Positions 48,128 through 59,482 of a stretch of DNA of 64,000 nt are shown here, piece by piece; positions within the stretch are counted from its first letter, which is position 1, and every line of letters starts with the position of its first letter. The stretch lies in contig PUFA01000171.1 of NCBI GenBank assembly GCA_003508835.1, positions 1,430,501-1,494,500 of the forward strand. Reading direction: 5' to 3'. Source of the stretch: Eonycteris spelaea. Lineage: Eukaryota > Chordata > Mammalia > Chiroptera > Pteropodidae. The notes beneath the pieces are model-generated. The model had not been told where the DNA came from, did no database searches, and worked only from the letters and a program-made list of their open reading frames with translations. Both the position numbers and the translations under genes were made by a program.

Positions 48128-48304
48128 ATTAGTCTGCATAGACTAACTTCTAAAAAATAACCCCCAGATCTCAATAACTTAACACAGCGAAAGCTCGTTT
48201 TTCATACCACATTCTAATGTAGGTCAGCAGTGTGGTGGGGATGTGGAGGAAAGAAGGAAAGAGGGACCCTACTCCATGAAGTTCATTTAGGAATGCATCT
48301 AGAA
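48128..48304 (-). mobile_element. LTR-like ancient repeat, left piece
   Basis: 'tattagtctgcatagactaa', 'cagatctcaataacttaaca', 'cagcgaaagctcgtttttc' and 'aatgtaggtcagcagtgtgg' resemble the reversed end of a MaLR/ERVL-type LTR (tattagtttgctagggct, ctcagtggcttaacaca, aatgtgggtcggcagg). Family and orientation are uncertain. Confidence 0.45.
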
Positions 48305-48791
48305 CAGATGGTTTTAACTCGCTTTGTTCCATAGCCTCCTAAGGCAATCTGGTGAAGCTTAAAGTATCCTCCTCAGAAAACTGACTTTAAAAGGCATAAA
48401 AATCATATAGGATTACAAAGGAAACCAATTTTATTGAACTACAGTTGTCAATCTTTTAAAACAAATTTGTTATATATGTACTTCTTTATTAGCATATGAG
48501 ATAAAAAAAATAACAGTGGGTCTAGTAATTAGTTACTTCCGAGAAAATTTAAGTGTAATAATATGTTGAGATACTCCAAACAGTAATATAACATGAAGAT
48601 TCCCATGATTTTTATTGGTGACAAAGTTATAAGTATCGTTAATACTACTGTGCGTTGGTGCCTACATTCATAATTGAAATAAATGCTAAATTTCAGTTAG
48701 AGGTGGGTGAAAATACAGAATTTTTTTTCTCAACATCCAAGGTCATACTTCTCTGAAATTCTGTTAATGGATTCCAGGTTAGGAATCCCTG
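48305..48791. mobile_element. hAT-like nonautonomous DNA transposon nested in the repeat
   Basis: The left terminus 'cagatggttttaactcgc' and right terminus 'ggttaggaatccctg' are degenerate inverted copies of a hAT end (caggggttcttaacc). The interior (ggattacaaaggaaaccaat, tattgaactacagttgtcaa, ctacattcataattgaaata, tgctaaatttcagttagagg) matches a dispersed mammalian element I remember but cannot name securely. The 8 bases on each side (atctagaa and attcgatg) are only weakly alike. Confidence 0.7.
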
Positions 48792-48879
48792 ATTCGATGA
48801 TTCTGCCATTTTTTAGATCGTGTGCCCTCCACTGTTTCATATACATTCGGTTTGGCAGATGAAGAGAATGCACCTAGGG

Positions 48880-49010
48880 GTTCGTATAGGTTTTAAAAGG
48901 CAGTCTCATGTCCCCAAATAACTGCAGGTGAAGCTAGGAAATGTAGATTAGCTGTGTGCCCAGGAGGAAGAAAATGGGTTCCAGTAACCATACAGCATAG
49001 CTGTGTGGTC
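48880..49010 (-). mobile_element. LTR-like ancient repeat, right piece
   Basis: 'ggcagtctcatgtccccaaa', 'gaagctaggaaatgtagatt' and 'gctgtgtgcccaggaggaag' then 'aaaatgggttcc' resemble the far end of the same kind of element (gctgggaaatgtagt, ctgtgtgcccaggaagaag). Together with 48128-48304 this makes one repeat split by the hAT insertion. Confidence 0.45.
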
Positions 49011-49652
49011 ACACTGGGAAGCAGTCCTCGTGATGCTGGGGACTGTGAAAAGATATGGTTCTGTGCCTGGCTAGGGGCATGAGATCATTCTGCTGCTCCA
49101 TAATGTGGCACAGAAAACTCTGTAAGACTAGCTGGGTTGTCTGCGTAGTCACATGGCACACATATCTTCTGCCTTGCACAAACTTGGGCATAGGAAATAA
49201 ATTCTGCCACCTTGCTGACTTTATTATGCCTCTCATGAAAGTCTGGAAGAAATAAATCTCAGTGTACAAATGTACAAATCCCTCTACTCTGAACATTCCC
49301 AAAACTTCTAAAGCTTCAGTATCATCTCTCACCTCCATCCCATTCAACAGGGATTTACTGGTATGTATATTAATTGCCTGAATGGGAAAAGGCTACTGTG
49401 AAGAAAGACGAGGAAACATAAAAAAAAGTTAATACAATGAAAGTTTACCATGCCACTATTGTGGTGTTCCCGCTTGTGCAGCTAGATACCTACAGAAAAA
49501 AAAGGTCCTGAAAAAAAAAAAAAACACTTTTCATTCTCCTTTATCTCTTCCTTTGGGTCTGGGCAACAGGGAGCGTTGACGTTAGAAGTGATGGTGACTA
49601 GAGCAGTTGATGAAGAAATTGGGTGTCTTCATCTACAAAATGCTAATAAAAT
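49011..49652. other. Unassigned DNA
   Basis: Opposing frames at 49009-49347 (-) and 49055-49255 (+) show no domain. An A run lies at 49511-49524. Confidence 0.4.
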
Positions 49653-49965
49653 TTACTACTAATACTGAGAACTCACTCTGTTACAAGTACTATTCTAAGG
49701 TCTGTTGATGAGTTGTGACGTTTAATCCTCATAATACCCTTCTGAAATAGGTACTGTTATTCCATTTTACAGATGAGGGCCACCTGTTATACAGATCGTA
49801 GATGGAGAACAGGGATCAGAATCAGATAGTGAGACTCCATGATGGTGAGGATTAAATGAAATAGCCTCTGTAAATTGTTTAGCACAATATCTGACATAGT
49901 TAAAATATCCTGTAAATTTTAGCTCTTAATATAATTTGTAGTAATAGTAACCATTCAGGTTCTTT
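49653..49965 (+). repeat. MIR SINE (near full length)
   Basis: 'ctctgttacaagtactattc', 'taaggtctgttgatgagttg', 'tttaatcctcataatacccttc', 'tattccattttacagatgag' then 'gtgaggattaaatgaaatag' and 'gtttagcacaatatctgaca'. Confidence 0.85.
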
Positions 49966-51655
49966 TCTTCTCTACAGTATTAAATGATAGAATATGAGCA
50001 GCAACAGTTTGCAATTTGGAAGGGAGATGCATCTTAATGATTAAAATGGCTTTCACTGACAAGCTGAATGTCAAAGCATTCAGCTGAATCAGCGCTCATC
50101 AATGGCCAAGTAGGGAGCCATAGCCATGAAGACAGGTCAGTTCAAAACATGCTAGTTGAGGCAGGAATGCCATTGAACTGATGCTTATCTCCCGACAAGA
50201 AATGTGTGCTTGATGATTAATAACAAAAAAGAAAAAAATACAGAATCTTAGAATTTTCCACTGAGCTGGCAATATTGAGTTAACCAAGGTTACTTCAGTG
50301 ACTCTCCCTTTCTGGTTTATTCTTTCTGTCGCTAAGCTGTCATCCTAACAAAAGTTGTTAAATGTTCACATGAGCATTCACTGAAATAGACTGTTTTAAT
50401 TTTACCAGACAACTAATTATAACTGGAATGATATAATGAATATGGAAGAAAGTTAGAGACTGACAGGTCTGGTAAATTCCCAGTATAACCTTACCCTAGA
50501 TATGCCAGAAACCATAGATTTCAAATGCAACTGCACTCTAAGAAAATAAAGAGGGGTTGGAAGAGAGAAAATATGTTTGAAATACTAATCAGATAGATAC
50601 CATTTGTTGATATTATTTATAATCTCTAGCAATGTCACTTTTCAGTCAATGTGTGTTGTACATTTAGGATGCCTGAAATACCAAATTTGTCAGAGGTAAC
50701 TGATAAAAGGAGAGGTTTTTCCTAAATTATGTACTCTGCTCTGGTATATAAAATCTAATGAGCTTTATGGTAGAAGAGGTAGGAAGAGAGGATAGTAAAA
50801 ATACTATGAATGGCAATGGTTGATAGAGCTAAAGTAAAAGCCTTTCTGAAAAACATTCTGTAATGTTATTTCTATAGACTAATATCCTCAGATCATCATA
50901 GGATTTTTTTAAAAAGCAAAACCATTAAAATTTCTGTTTTGTGTTCATAAAGTCATGATAACAAAGTATTTCTCAGGCTTCCATTGCCCACCTTTCAGAA
51001 ATCTAGTAATGTAAAAATTTGAATTTATAAGCTCATAAATTAGGGCTATCATATTCACATTTTAAAAAGACTTTATGAATAATTTCTACACCCTTAAACA
51101 GCAAACTATCCCAGGACATTTATTGCAATGTTATTTGACTTTTTTTAAATTTAATGTCTTAAAATTATCAGGCAATATTTACTGAGAAAACTAAAATGGC
51201 AATACAATTTTTGGTTTTTTATAACTTCTTTTGCATGCCTATCTTAACAGTATTTGCAACAAATTGAAAAATATAATGATGGTAATCTTTCTTCTCTATT
51301 CTACATCTTATTTCTCTTCATTGCATATCCTACATCTTATTCCTTATTTATTATAGCAAATATACTTTTTAAAAATTATTTTTTAATATTATATGCCTCT
51401 CTGACTGTCCTGCAACTTGATTTACTGTTATCCTGGAAACCAACTTTTCTGTAATTATGATTTTGTACAGAAATGCTGTGTATAATAGTCAACTTTATCT
51501 TATTACTTCTGTATGCATTTGATAGATGACAAAAGATAATGCATCTTTATAGTTGTAAGGTTGTTTTGTTTTTTTTTCTTCGCAGTTATTCACTAATGGG
51601 CAGCAATACTCTACTAGCTTTTCTTTAACATATATTCCATTCGATATCACACAAA
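49966..51655. other. Unassigned AT-rich DNA
   Basis: No gene or element recognised. Confidence 0.45.
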
Positions 51656-51657
51656 AT

Positions 51658-51775
51658 GTTCTACCTTACTAAAGATAGAGGGTCCATGTCTCATTTATCT
51701 TAAACTCCTGGAACATTATTCATTCATGGTAGGTACTCAGTAAATGTTCATTGGATGAGTGAAGGAAGGAACCTC
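51658..51775 (+). repeat. L2 LINE 3' tail
   Basis: 'agagggtccatgtctcattt', 'aaactcctggaacattattc' and 'ggtaggtactcagtaaatgt' then 'ttggatgagtgaagg' match the L2 terminus. Confidence 0.7.
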
Positions 51776-52523
51776 CCAAATTACCTATACAGTAAAATGA
51801 GAGAAAATATATATAAAGTACTACTTCTTACTACCTAATATAATTAGGACACTTTAAAGTTATGAATAAAGAGACATAATGGATATTTAGGTTTCATCCC
51901 GAGGCCTCAGAGAAAGAAAATATGACTTACAGAATTGGAAACATTTCATCTAGCTTATCAAGAACTAAAAAGGCCTTTCAATTATTTAGAATTGAAATAA
52001 ATTTTTGAGTGGAGTAGAATGGGATAGGACTTGAAGATGGCAAACAAAAGTATCTTGGTTTCTTTAGGTTTAAAATTGGGTCTTTAGGATAGAGTTCTGT
52101 CTTTCAGTGTTCTTCTCCCACCCCTTTCTGTCAGAAATGGCGTTTTTTTTTTTTTCTTTTGAGGAAAAGTTCATGTGTTCTCACAGCATGGAGGGGAGAA
52201 AGCCCCAGATCCATGTGTGCATCTTTGTTCTGTCGTGTGAATTCTCATTGGCTTCTATGGAGATATATCTAGTCTAAACTGGATACTGGTACCTTGTTGA
52301 TCTGCTAATGTCTGTCATTTGTTAAACCAGTATTTTATTTTTTCAGAGTGGTCAAAGCCTGTAGTCCTCTCCTCACTTGCTCTCTTTCAACTCCTCAACA
52401 GCATTGCAGGTCCTGTGTCTCAGCCACGTCTGCCCTGTGAGCCCTGGCTTAGCCTGTCTGCTCTGCAGCATCTGTTCTGAGGTCATCTTACAGTGATCCC
52501 AAAGGCTTCTCACTCTCAGCTCT
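51776..52523. other. Unassigned DNA
   Basis: A T run lies at 52144-52154. From about 52340 the sequence becomes pyrimidine-rich and G+C-richer and leads into the repeat unit below. No gene is recognised. Confidence 0.4.
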
Positions 52524-52657
52524 CAACAACAACCTTCTACATACCCTCCTGGGATCATGACAGAATTCCTGGACACAAGAGCCTGCTACACAAGAGCCAA
52601 GGAAGTTTGAGGCCTGCCATCACAGAACCTTCCTTGAACTACTCACACCATGCTGCT
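52524..52657 (+). repeat. Unidentified dispersed repeat, copy A
   Basis: About 88% identical by eye to 53817-53946 in the same orientation. Shared core: 'ggaagtttgaggcctgcca' then 'cacagaaccttccttg'. Several CpG sites in copy B (atcgtgacgg, cacgag, gccgag) are CpA here, which is typical deamination. Family unknown to me. Confidence 0.85.
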
Positions 52658-53086
52658 GTTTTATTCTGTTTTTAGTAGTCCTGTGTTGGGTGTGGTTGTC
52701 TTGCAAGGTGGTCCTTCCTAGAATGCCAAACAAGAAGCTGGGTAAACTCCTGAAGTTCCTTTGATTTCAGTTTATTTTATTATTTATCTGGGTTTTCCTT
52801 CTTGAGGGTATAGTCAGGATCATTAAGTCAGACTGAATGTCCTCTTCCTCTCCCTTCCTCTGATAGAAGTATTCTGTTTCCTCTTTCTTGTTCTGGGAAC
52901 TCATCCTCTGTCATACGCGCCCCTTTCTTAAGGAGGTATTCTCCTTCCCAGTCTGAGAAAGTGGTAAAGGCTTCTACTATGCAGTCAGAACTTGGAGATA
53001 TTAAGAAAAGGACAACCAGTAATTAAATTGGAATGTCTGATGTGCTTGTGTCAATTTGTTTTTTTGGTTTTTTGTAATGACATAAC
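52658..53086. other. Unassigned DNA
   Basis: Pyrimidine-rich around 52790-52950; nothing recognised. Confidence 0.4.
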
Positions 53087-53089
53087 TTA

Positions 53090-53245
53090 CCATTTTTTGA
53101 GTACCTGTATTGTTCAGGCACAGTACTAGGACCTTTATAAATAATATCTTTAATCCTCTCAGCAACCTTTGGAGGTAGGTATTATCCCTGTTTTATAGAT
53201 GAGGAAACTGAAGCTGAAAAAGCAAAGTAGATATCTAGGGTCAGA
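53090..53245 (+). repeat. MIR SINE
   Basis: 'ttttttgagtacctgtattg', 'ttcaggcacagtactaggac', 'taatcctctcagcaaccttt', 'ggaggtaggtattatccctg' and 'atagatgaggaaactgaagc' are the MIR left and core parts. Confidence 0.9.
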
Positions 53246-53816
53246 ACCCAAGACTATTAGAATTCAAAGCCAAAATTCCTTTTACTTCCCTATTGCCATT
53301 TTTTGCATTTTATTGAGAAAAATGTAAAAACCGTAGCAAAAAAGGAGAATCTGTTGTTTCAAAATGTTAAGTTTTAACTTAATACATGGCAACTTACGTC
53401 ATTTGTAAATATTTATGTAACCCACCATTATAATCCTGGTTTACTATTTTTCTCCAGTAAAAATAAGTAAAAACAAAATACTTTGACCTCTGCAATGTAA
53501 GTCACCAGAAAAGTCTAGAGTTATCTTTACTTAATGTTATTTTTATATTCACTGAATGTGAATTGCCATAGTATATAGCATTTCATGTTTAAGTTTTTAT
53601 GAAAGCTGGTATATGTGGTTTTAGGTCAAAGCCCTGACATTAACCATCTGAGGACAAGAGATAAATCTGTTCTCTGTAATCATAATCAGCCCTGCTAAGC
53701 ACTTCTTACAATTCTACTACAATGCACTCTAAGAATGCCTACTTAATAGTAAATAATTGCCTGAGGCAGATACAAAAGTCTCTTTCCTCCACAGTTAGGA
53801 TTTGCCATGTCCTGTG
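53246..53816. other. Unassigned AT-rich DNA
   Basis: Nothing recognised. Confidence 0.4.
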
Positions 53817-53946
53817 CCAACACAACCTTCCACATACCCTCCCGGGATCGTGACGGAACACCTGGACACGAGACCTTCTGCACAGGAGCCGAGGAAGTTT
53901 GAGGCCTGCCACCACAGAACCTTCCTTGGCCTACTCCATGCTGCCG
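53817..53946 (+). repeat. Unidentified dispersed repeat, copy B
   Basis: Second copy of 52524-52657, about 1.3 kb downstream, lacking 5 bases near its 3' end (ctactccatg against ctactcacaccatg). It keeps more CpG sites than copy A. Similarity ends soon after 'ccatgctgc' on the right and near 'ccaacacaacc' on the left. Confidence 0.85.
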
Positions 53947-55027
53947 CTCAGCTATCTCTCCATCTTTTTTTTCTTTTTGATTTCTTCTCACAACTCTAGA
54001 AGGGTTTTATTCCTTCCCCTCAAGCATGTGTTTATCTCTTTATTTTTAAATATTGCAGCTTTCTAACATCTGTCTCTAGAGTAGCATAATCTTACTGATG
54101 AAATATTCCATGTTTTCCTTGAGCCCCTGTCAATATGTCTTCGTGTTAACAGTGTCGCAGATGGAGAAACAGAAGGAGTAGCCTCAGCTTACCTGAATGA
54201 TTTCTCTTCATCTCCAGGCACATTACTGTCTCTATAACTTGATAGGAATTGGAGTGATTGAAAAATAAGAAATGATAATCTGACTTTTACAGTGTTATTT
54301 ACTAAAAGTATTGGCTGCTTTTCTTTGTTACTGTAATATCCTTTTCCCCAGTCTCATACCAAGAGAAGGCAGAATTGTAGCAACCTACTTAGTTTGGACA
54401 GTGCCTATTTAGATAATGAAAGTAAAATAAACAGTAATACTAACATTGCTCCGGGTATAAATTAGCATGTTCCCAAGTGTTCAGGGTAATAACATTGATT
54501 TAGCAGTGGCAATAGCTTTCTATAACACTGAAACTGTGGTAGCCTGTGACATTGCTTTTTATAATAACATTGTTCTTTTTACACAGGACGAATTTTTTTT
54601 TTTTATGGACTGCCTGCTTTTTACTTAAATATAATCCTAGAGTGGCCAAAGCAAGTCTGAAACAAGCATGTAAGATAGTTCATGGTGAATACTTTTTGTT
54701 CTAGCTACAGAGAATATCCCACGTCCCTTTAAAGAAACTGCTATGTGGGCTCGGGTCTACCAGCAAATTGTTCAGAAATATTAATCATCAAGATAAAAAG
54801 TTTCTTTGGCTAAAAGGGAGAAACTTGTGAATGAAACCTGTGAGTTACCTAGTTAGAATTTGTGTGATTTTTCCCTTTTGGAGATAAGAACAGGTGCAAG
54901 AGGTTGTCATCTGAAATAACGGGGCGTGTGGATATGTGGGAGAAGTAGGAAGCAGTGCCGCAAGTTAGTCCAGAGCCCGGAAAATTTGGAAAGGATCAGG
55001 ACTCTGAAGTAGCTGAAAAGAAGTTTT
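53947..55027. other. Unassigned DNA
   Basis: A T-rich run follows copy B (53965-53985) and another lies at 54592-54604. No gene is recognised. Confidence 0.4.
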
Positions 55028-55029
55028 GT

Positions 55030-55192
55030 CATATTTTAACATGCAAATGAGTCATCTGGGGGATCATGTTAAAAATGCAGATCTTGTTTCAGTTCTGGGG
55101 CGGGGCTTGAGTGTCTGCATTTCTAACTGCATTTCATAGAGCTGATGTGGCTGGTCTAGGAACCACACTTTGACTAAGAAGCTGAAGCTCGG
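55030..55192 (-). mobile_element. MER5A-like hAT transposon, reverse orientation
   Basis: 'gcaaatgagtcatctggggg', 'atcatgttaaaaatgcagat', 'ctggggcggggcttgagtgt', 'ctgcatttctaactgcattt' and 'gctggtctaggaaccacact' then 'ttga' are the reverse strand of MER5A. Confidence 0.82.
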
Positions 55193-55698
55193 CTCCAGCC
55201 CTGGAACTGCAGTCCCAACACCCTTGTGACTCGCCTTTTGGGGGATTTGAATTAGATCCTGAATAGTTCAGAACCCGTTTCTTAAAAAATACACATAAAT
55301 CCTGTTTGTCTTTGAAATTTTGTCACATAAGGTCAATGCCCTAATAATTTCAATAAAAATCTCATATTTCATCAAAATATGTACAACAAAAAACAAACTA
55401 TTTAAAAATGTACTGACAATAATTGACATTCCATCTTTTATTATACTAGAATGCTTTGATAATATTTCTTCACCTTTGACTTCCAAACAAGTGAATGGTA
55501 TATGAGAATTTGTTGTGTTCATTGGTCCATAGATTACCCCCATCACTAAGAATTTTCTCCATGTTAACATTTGACACAACATACGAAAATGAACACAATC
55601 TTTTTTTCTTTTTTAATTGTAGCATCAGATCTTTATTTCAGTGGAGGTGGTGTGGGGAACACTTTCAAGAGATATTTCTAATCAGTGGATAAGAATTT
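55193..55698. other. Unassigned DNA
   Basis: Opposite-strand frames at 55268-55692 are featureless; nothing recognised. Confidence 0.4.
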
Positions 55699-55699
55699 C

Positions 55700-55878
55700 T
55701 AGCCCAGAGTTTCTCAAAATATAGTTCATGGACCTACTGTGTCAAAATCACCCAGATGCTATGTTTAAAAGTCAGTTTCTTTGACTCTAGCTCAGATTTA
55801 CAAAATCAAGAGTCCTATATTTTTAACAAACCTCCAGGTGACTGTTTTGCATACTGCCCTCTGAAAATTAAGGCATTG
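55700..55878 (+). mobile_element. MER5A-like hAT transposon, forward orientation
   Basis: 'agcccagagtttctcaaaat', 'agttcatggacctactgtgt', 'caaaatcacccagatgctat', 'gagtcctatatttttaacaa' and 'acctccaggtgactgttttg' follow MER5A. It lies in opposite orientation to the copy at 55030. Confidence 0.75.
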
Positions 55879-58876
55879 AATTCCTCATAAAGGTAATTTG
55901 CAAGGCATTTTTTTCATGTTGATACCCTCCAGATTTAAATTAATTTGTCAAAAGAACCAAAAATACTCAAAAGATATAACAAGTTGTATAAACATACATG
56001 GGAAGGGTTGAGGTAACATATGGGAACTACTTTCTGCTTATTTTTTTTTTGTAAACCTAAAACTGCTCTAAAAAATTAAAAAATAAAAATATACACAAAA
56101 TTTTACATGTGTGATCATTTGATATATGTATATGACTGTACATATATTTTATACAAGGTGATTCTATCGTGTTATTTTTAGTACATTCTTTTTTTGTCAT
56201 TATTTGTACTCCCCCCCATTCTTTTCCCCAGTTCACCCACATCAGTGTCTCCTCGTTCCCTAGCACACGTTAACCTCGTTTTATCTTTGTTTTTTTTTTC
56301 CTATGCTCCAGTCAAGCAGTTACAATTTGGCAATAGTGGTATATAGCACAAACTTGAAGAGTGAGAACACTCACAAATCATGCTGAAATTTTCTTAATTT
56401 GTTTCCAGAACAAAAAGCCCAGATACTGCAATGTCCAGTTAAGAACCAGATACCAGGCCAGTCTGGAATCACATGCCCTTCTCATGTGTCATTAGCTCCT
56501 CATATCCTATCACCATTTGGGCATTCTAAGAACTTAACAGTACCAGCCCAAAACCGGTGAAGCAGACCAAGTGACTTCTCAAGGTCCTTTACACTTTTTT
56601 TCTGGACACGAATGCTTTGAAATCTTAGATCATTTCTTGGAGGTACACTTGCAGAGTTAAACCTGTTTCCTTATGGGGACATAGGAATTAAATTTTGTGA
56701 AGTTATGGGGGAAAAGTCCTTTCATTATAAAATATACATTGCTTTCTTAACCAAAATTAAGATAGATTTTGCCCTTTGGGAGTTTGGTCATCATCTTAAC
56801 TGCATATTATAAAAGCTTACCTAGAGAACACAGTCCTTAGCAAGGTGAGCGATTTTCACGAGATATAGTTTAATAGAGTGTGAAATCACAAAGGCTTAAA
56901 TTTTAGTCTTGGATATCCTCTGGCATATCCGTTTTCATTTATAAAAGAGATAAATACAACTTCATTGTGTAATGAGGTAGTGTAAGAAAAAAATGCCTCG
57001 TAATTTATAAGATGTGTACATGTTATTGCTAACATTTTTACTTTCAGAGATTTTCATCTCCAAACCAGTACAGAGAAACAGTCATTTTCTTTTTTCTCCC
57101 TTGCTGTCCAGAAAAAAAAAAAATGTTTTGGCAATGATGAATATGTGCATATGTGTGAATATTTAAGGGATGAAGTATGAAGAAGGGAGTGAATTTCTGT
57201 AAATGTTGCAAATCAACTATATATTCCTTTAAAAAGTATAATAAAAATTATTTATCTCTTTCTATTACCTAAGCATTCATATGTAATAAGATTTTTCATG
57301 TAAATTAAACTGTACTCCTGTTTGCATGGTTTGAGTAAAAGATTTTTTTAAAAAATGACCAAAGTTTTCAAATAAAGATTTTAGTAAACTATAGTAGTAC
57401 ATTAGGGCAACACCTGGTTGATTTTTCCATCACCAGAGCCCTAAGCAGTGTTAAGTCCCTACTTTTATTACTGAAAGCAGGTACAAAAGTTAAAATTTGA
57501 CTATTAAATGATAGATGTTATAAAGAATTTTGAAAAATTATGAAGTCCCCCATATAAGGAGACTTCTAGGAAAAAAATTTTTTTATTTGTTCCTTTGGCA
57601 TCCAAGAAAGATATTTTTGTGTCTGGAACAATGTGCCCTACTTAGTAAGATTCCCGGTGGGTGAGAGGTATGACTTTTGTAAAGTGGCAGAAAAATTAGT
57701 GTTAAGGAATAGAAAAGGGAGAACTAACACTACTGATGTGCTTGGAGGCAGATCAGTATAGGAAAATGTACATATGGAAGTTGAGGATACAGATTTTGCA
57801 TCTCTTAAAATTACTCATGCCTGCGTATCCCTTGTACTCATGAAAACCAATGATCTGTGATATATATTCCAACACTTCATGCATGCTCTTTATTTTTATT
57901 CTCATGATGGGGAGAGGCGAGGTCTGGGGAGGAGGGTAAATTAGTTTACATCCAATAAGCATTTAGGGCTAAGGCATCACAGTTTTTGTGTGCCTGATTG
58001 ATTAGTTTCTTTGTCTCAACTGCCTTAAGTTAATGGATAGTAGTATTGCTTAGTGGTTATACTCACACATTCTAGGTTATACCTAGGGATATACTCCAAG
58101 GTATTTGTTTTGGAAATATTTAAATAATCACATATACTCTGCTTTATAGGATGGCAAAACTAAAAACTAAACCCTTCACAAGCTAACAGCACCATAAAAT
58201 AACCTGAAATAGTCATTTGTCAGCTGATGACAGAAATTCAGTTAGAAAATTAGTTTAAGAGTGACTGTATAATAATAAAGGAAATTGTTAGTTGTTAGAA
58301 AGCCAAAGATTGTTTATGAAATTTGTTTTATGTCCTCTCATCCTTGTCCAAAAAAAGGTATGGGTAATTTTTTTTATTACTGATTGGAATTTTATTTGCA
58401 CAGTGAAAGGGAGTCGTTTCAGAATAATTTGTCACTCTGAGTAAAGAAGGCTGTATTTACAGTTTAAATTTTGTATACTAGTACAATTCTAATTGGAAAA
58501 CATTTGGGTCAGTTTTACAAAAAAAAAAACAGAAGCTCCTGTCTTTGATGAGGAAAAATCATAATAGTGGCTTAACTTAGAATGTAAAGCTTTTAGAATT
58601 ACCCTGTAATTTATGGCTTATCCCTGAGAATTCAAAGCTTTATAAATTATAAACCTTTTCCGGAACATGGTACATATTGTCTTATGTTAGATAGGGCAAG
58701 ACTAAGCCAAGAGCATAAATTAATTTTCACTTTTTCACCCTGAATTCTTCTTTCATCCCTGATATCCAGTATTATTGTTTTCCAGCTTAAGTTGTACACC
58801 CTCACCTAGACTAGAATTGCTTCAAAATAATCCATGCTCATATCACTTTTTCTTTTCTCCTATGTCCCTACTTCTG
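55879..58876. other. Unassigned AT-rich DNA
   Basis: Homopolymer runs at 56041-56050 (T), 56289-56299 (T) and 57111-57121 (A). The stretch 56400-56600 is less AT-rich, with no recognised features. No gene is recognised over 3 kb. Confidence 0.45.
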
Positions 58877-58966
58877 ATAGATGATAGATAGATGGTAGAT
58901 AGATGATGATGATCATCATCATCATAGATAAATAGATGATAGATAGATAGAGATAGATGATAGATA
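58877..58966 (+). repeat. (GATA)n microsatellite with an internal 22-bp palindrome
   Basis: GATA/GATG units flank a perfect palindrome at 58902-58923 where (GAT)n meets (ATC)n. The strand motif switches from GAT to ATC across its centre and then returns to GATA. Confidence 0.95.
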
Positions 58967-59322
58967 GCCTACATCATAGCTGATGAGTATTTTTTTAAAA
59001 TTCACACTAAATTATTAATTACTGGCTGGCTTTCTCCTCCAAAGAATATATTTAATTCAAATGAACCTCTGATTAGTAGGATAAACCTGCTTCATCAATA
59101 TCATTCTTGTCTTTTCTTGGAAGATCTGTACTTGGACTACATGGGGTGTCCTGCCATTGTGGGCCACAGTTTTCAAAGGAAAGGAAAAATGTGTCTCCTA
59201 TCTATTAGCAAATGAAGGGTAGGGTACTAAGTAACCAAAGTTTGTCTTTGAAGCCCTGAAACTTTCTTTTCTGCATCTTTCCTCCAGTTCTTTTTTATTC
59301 TTTCTCCTATATCTTTGACAAT
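58967..59322. other. Unassigned DNA
   Basis: Nothing recognised. Confidence 0.4.
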
Positions 59323-59324
59323 CT

Positions 59325-59482
59325 TAAAGTCCCAATTTAACAGCCATAAAATAGGAATAACTGTAGGATTGCTTTAAGAGCTATAAAGTTGTTGCAAAAG
59401 ATAAATAAAAAATTTCATGTAAATAACCCAGACCAATATCCAGAAAATATTAGGTGCACAATAAATACTGGTTCCAGGTACT
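59325..59482 (+). repeat. MIR SINE 3' half
   Basis: 'aacagccataaaataggaat', 'gtaggattgctttaagagct' and 'aggtgcacaataaatactgg' follow the MIR 3' half (tctgtaaaatgggaataa, tagtaagcgctcaataaat). Confidence 0.65.

Noticed and set aside
58877..58966. CRISPR-like regular repeats
   Set aside because: Pure short tandem units without spacers in mammalian DNA; a microsatellite.
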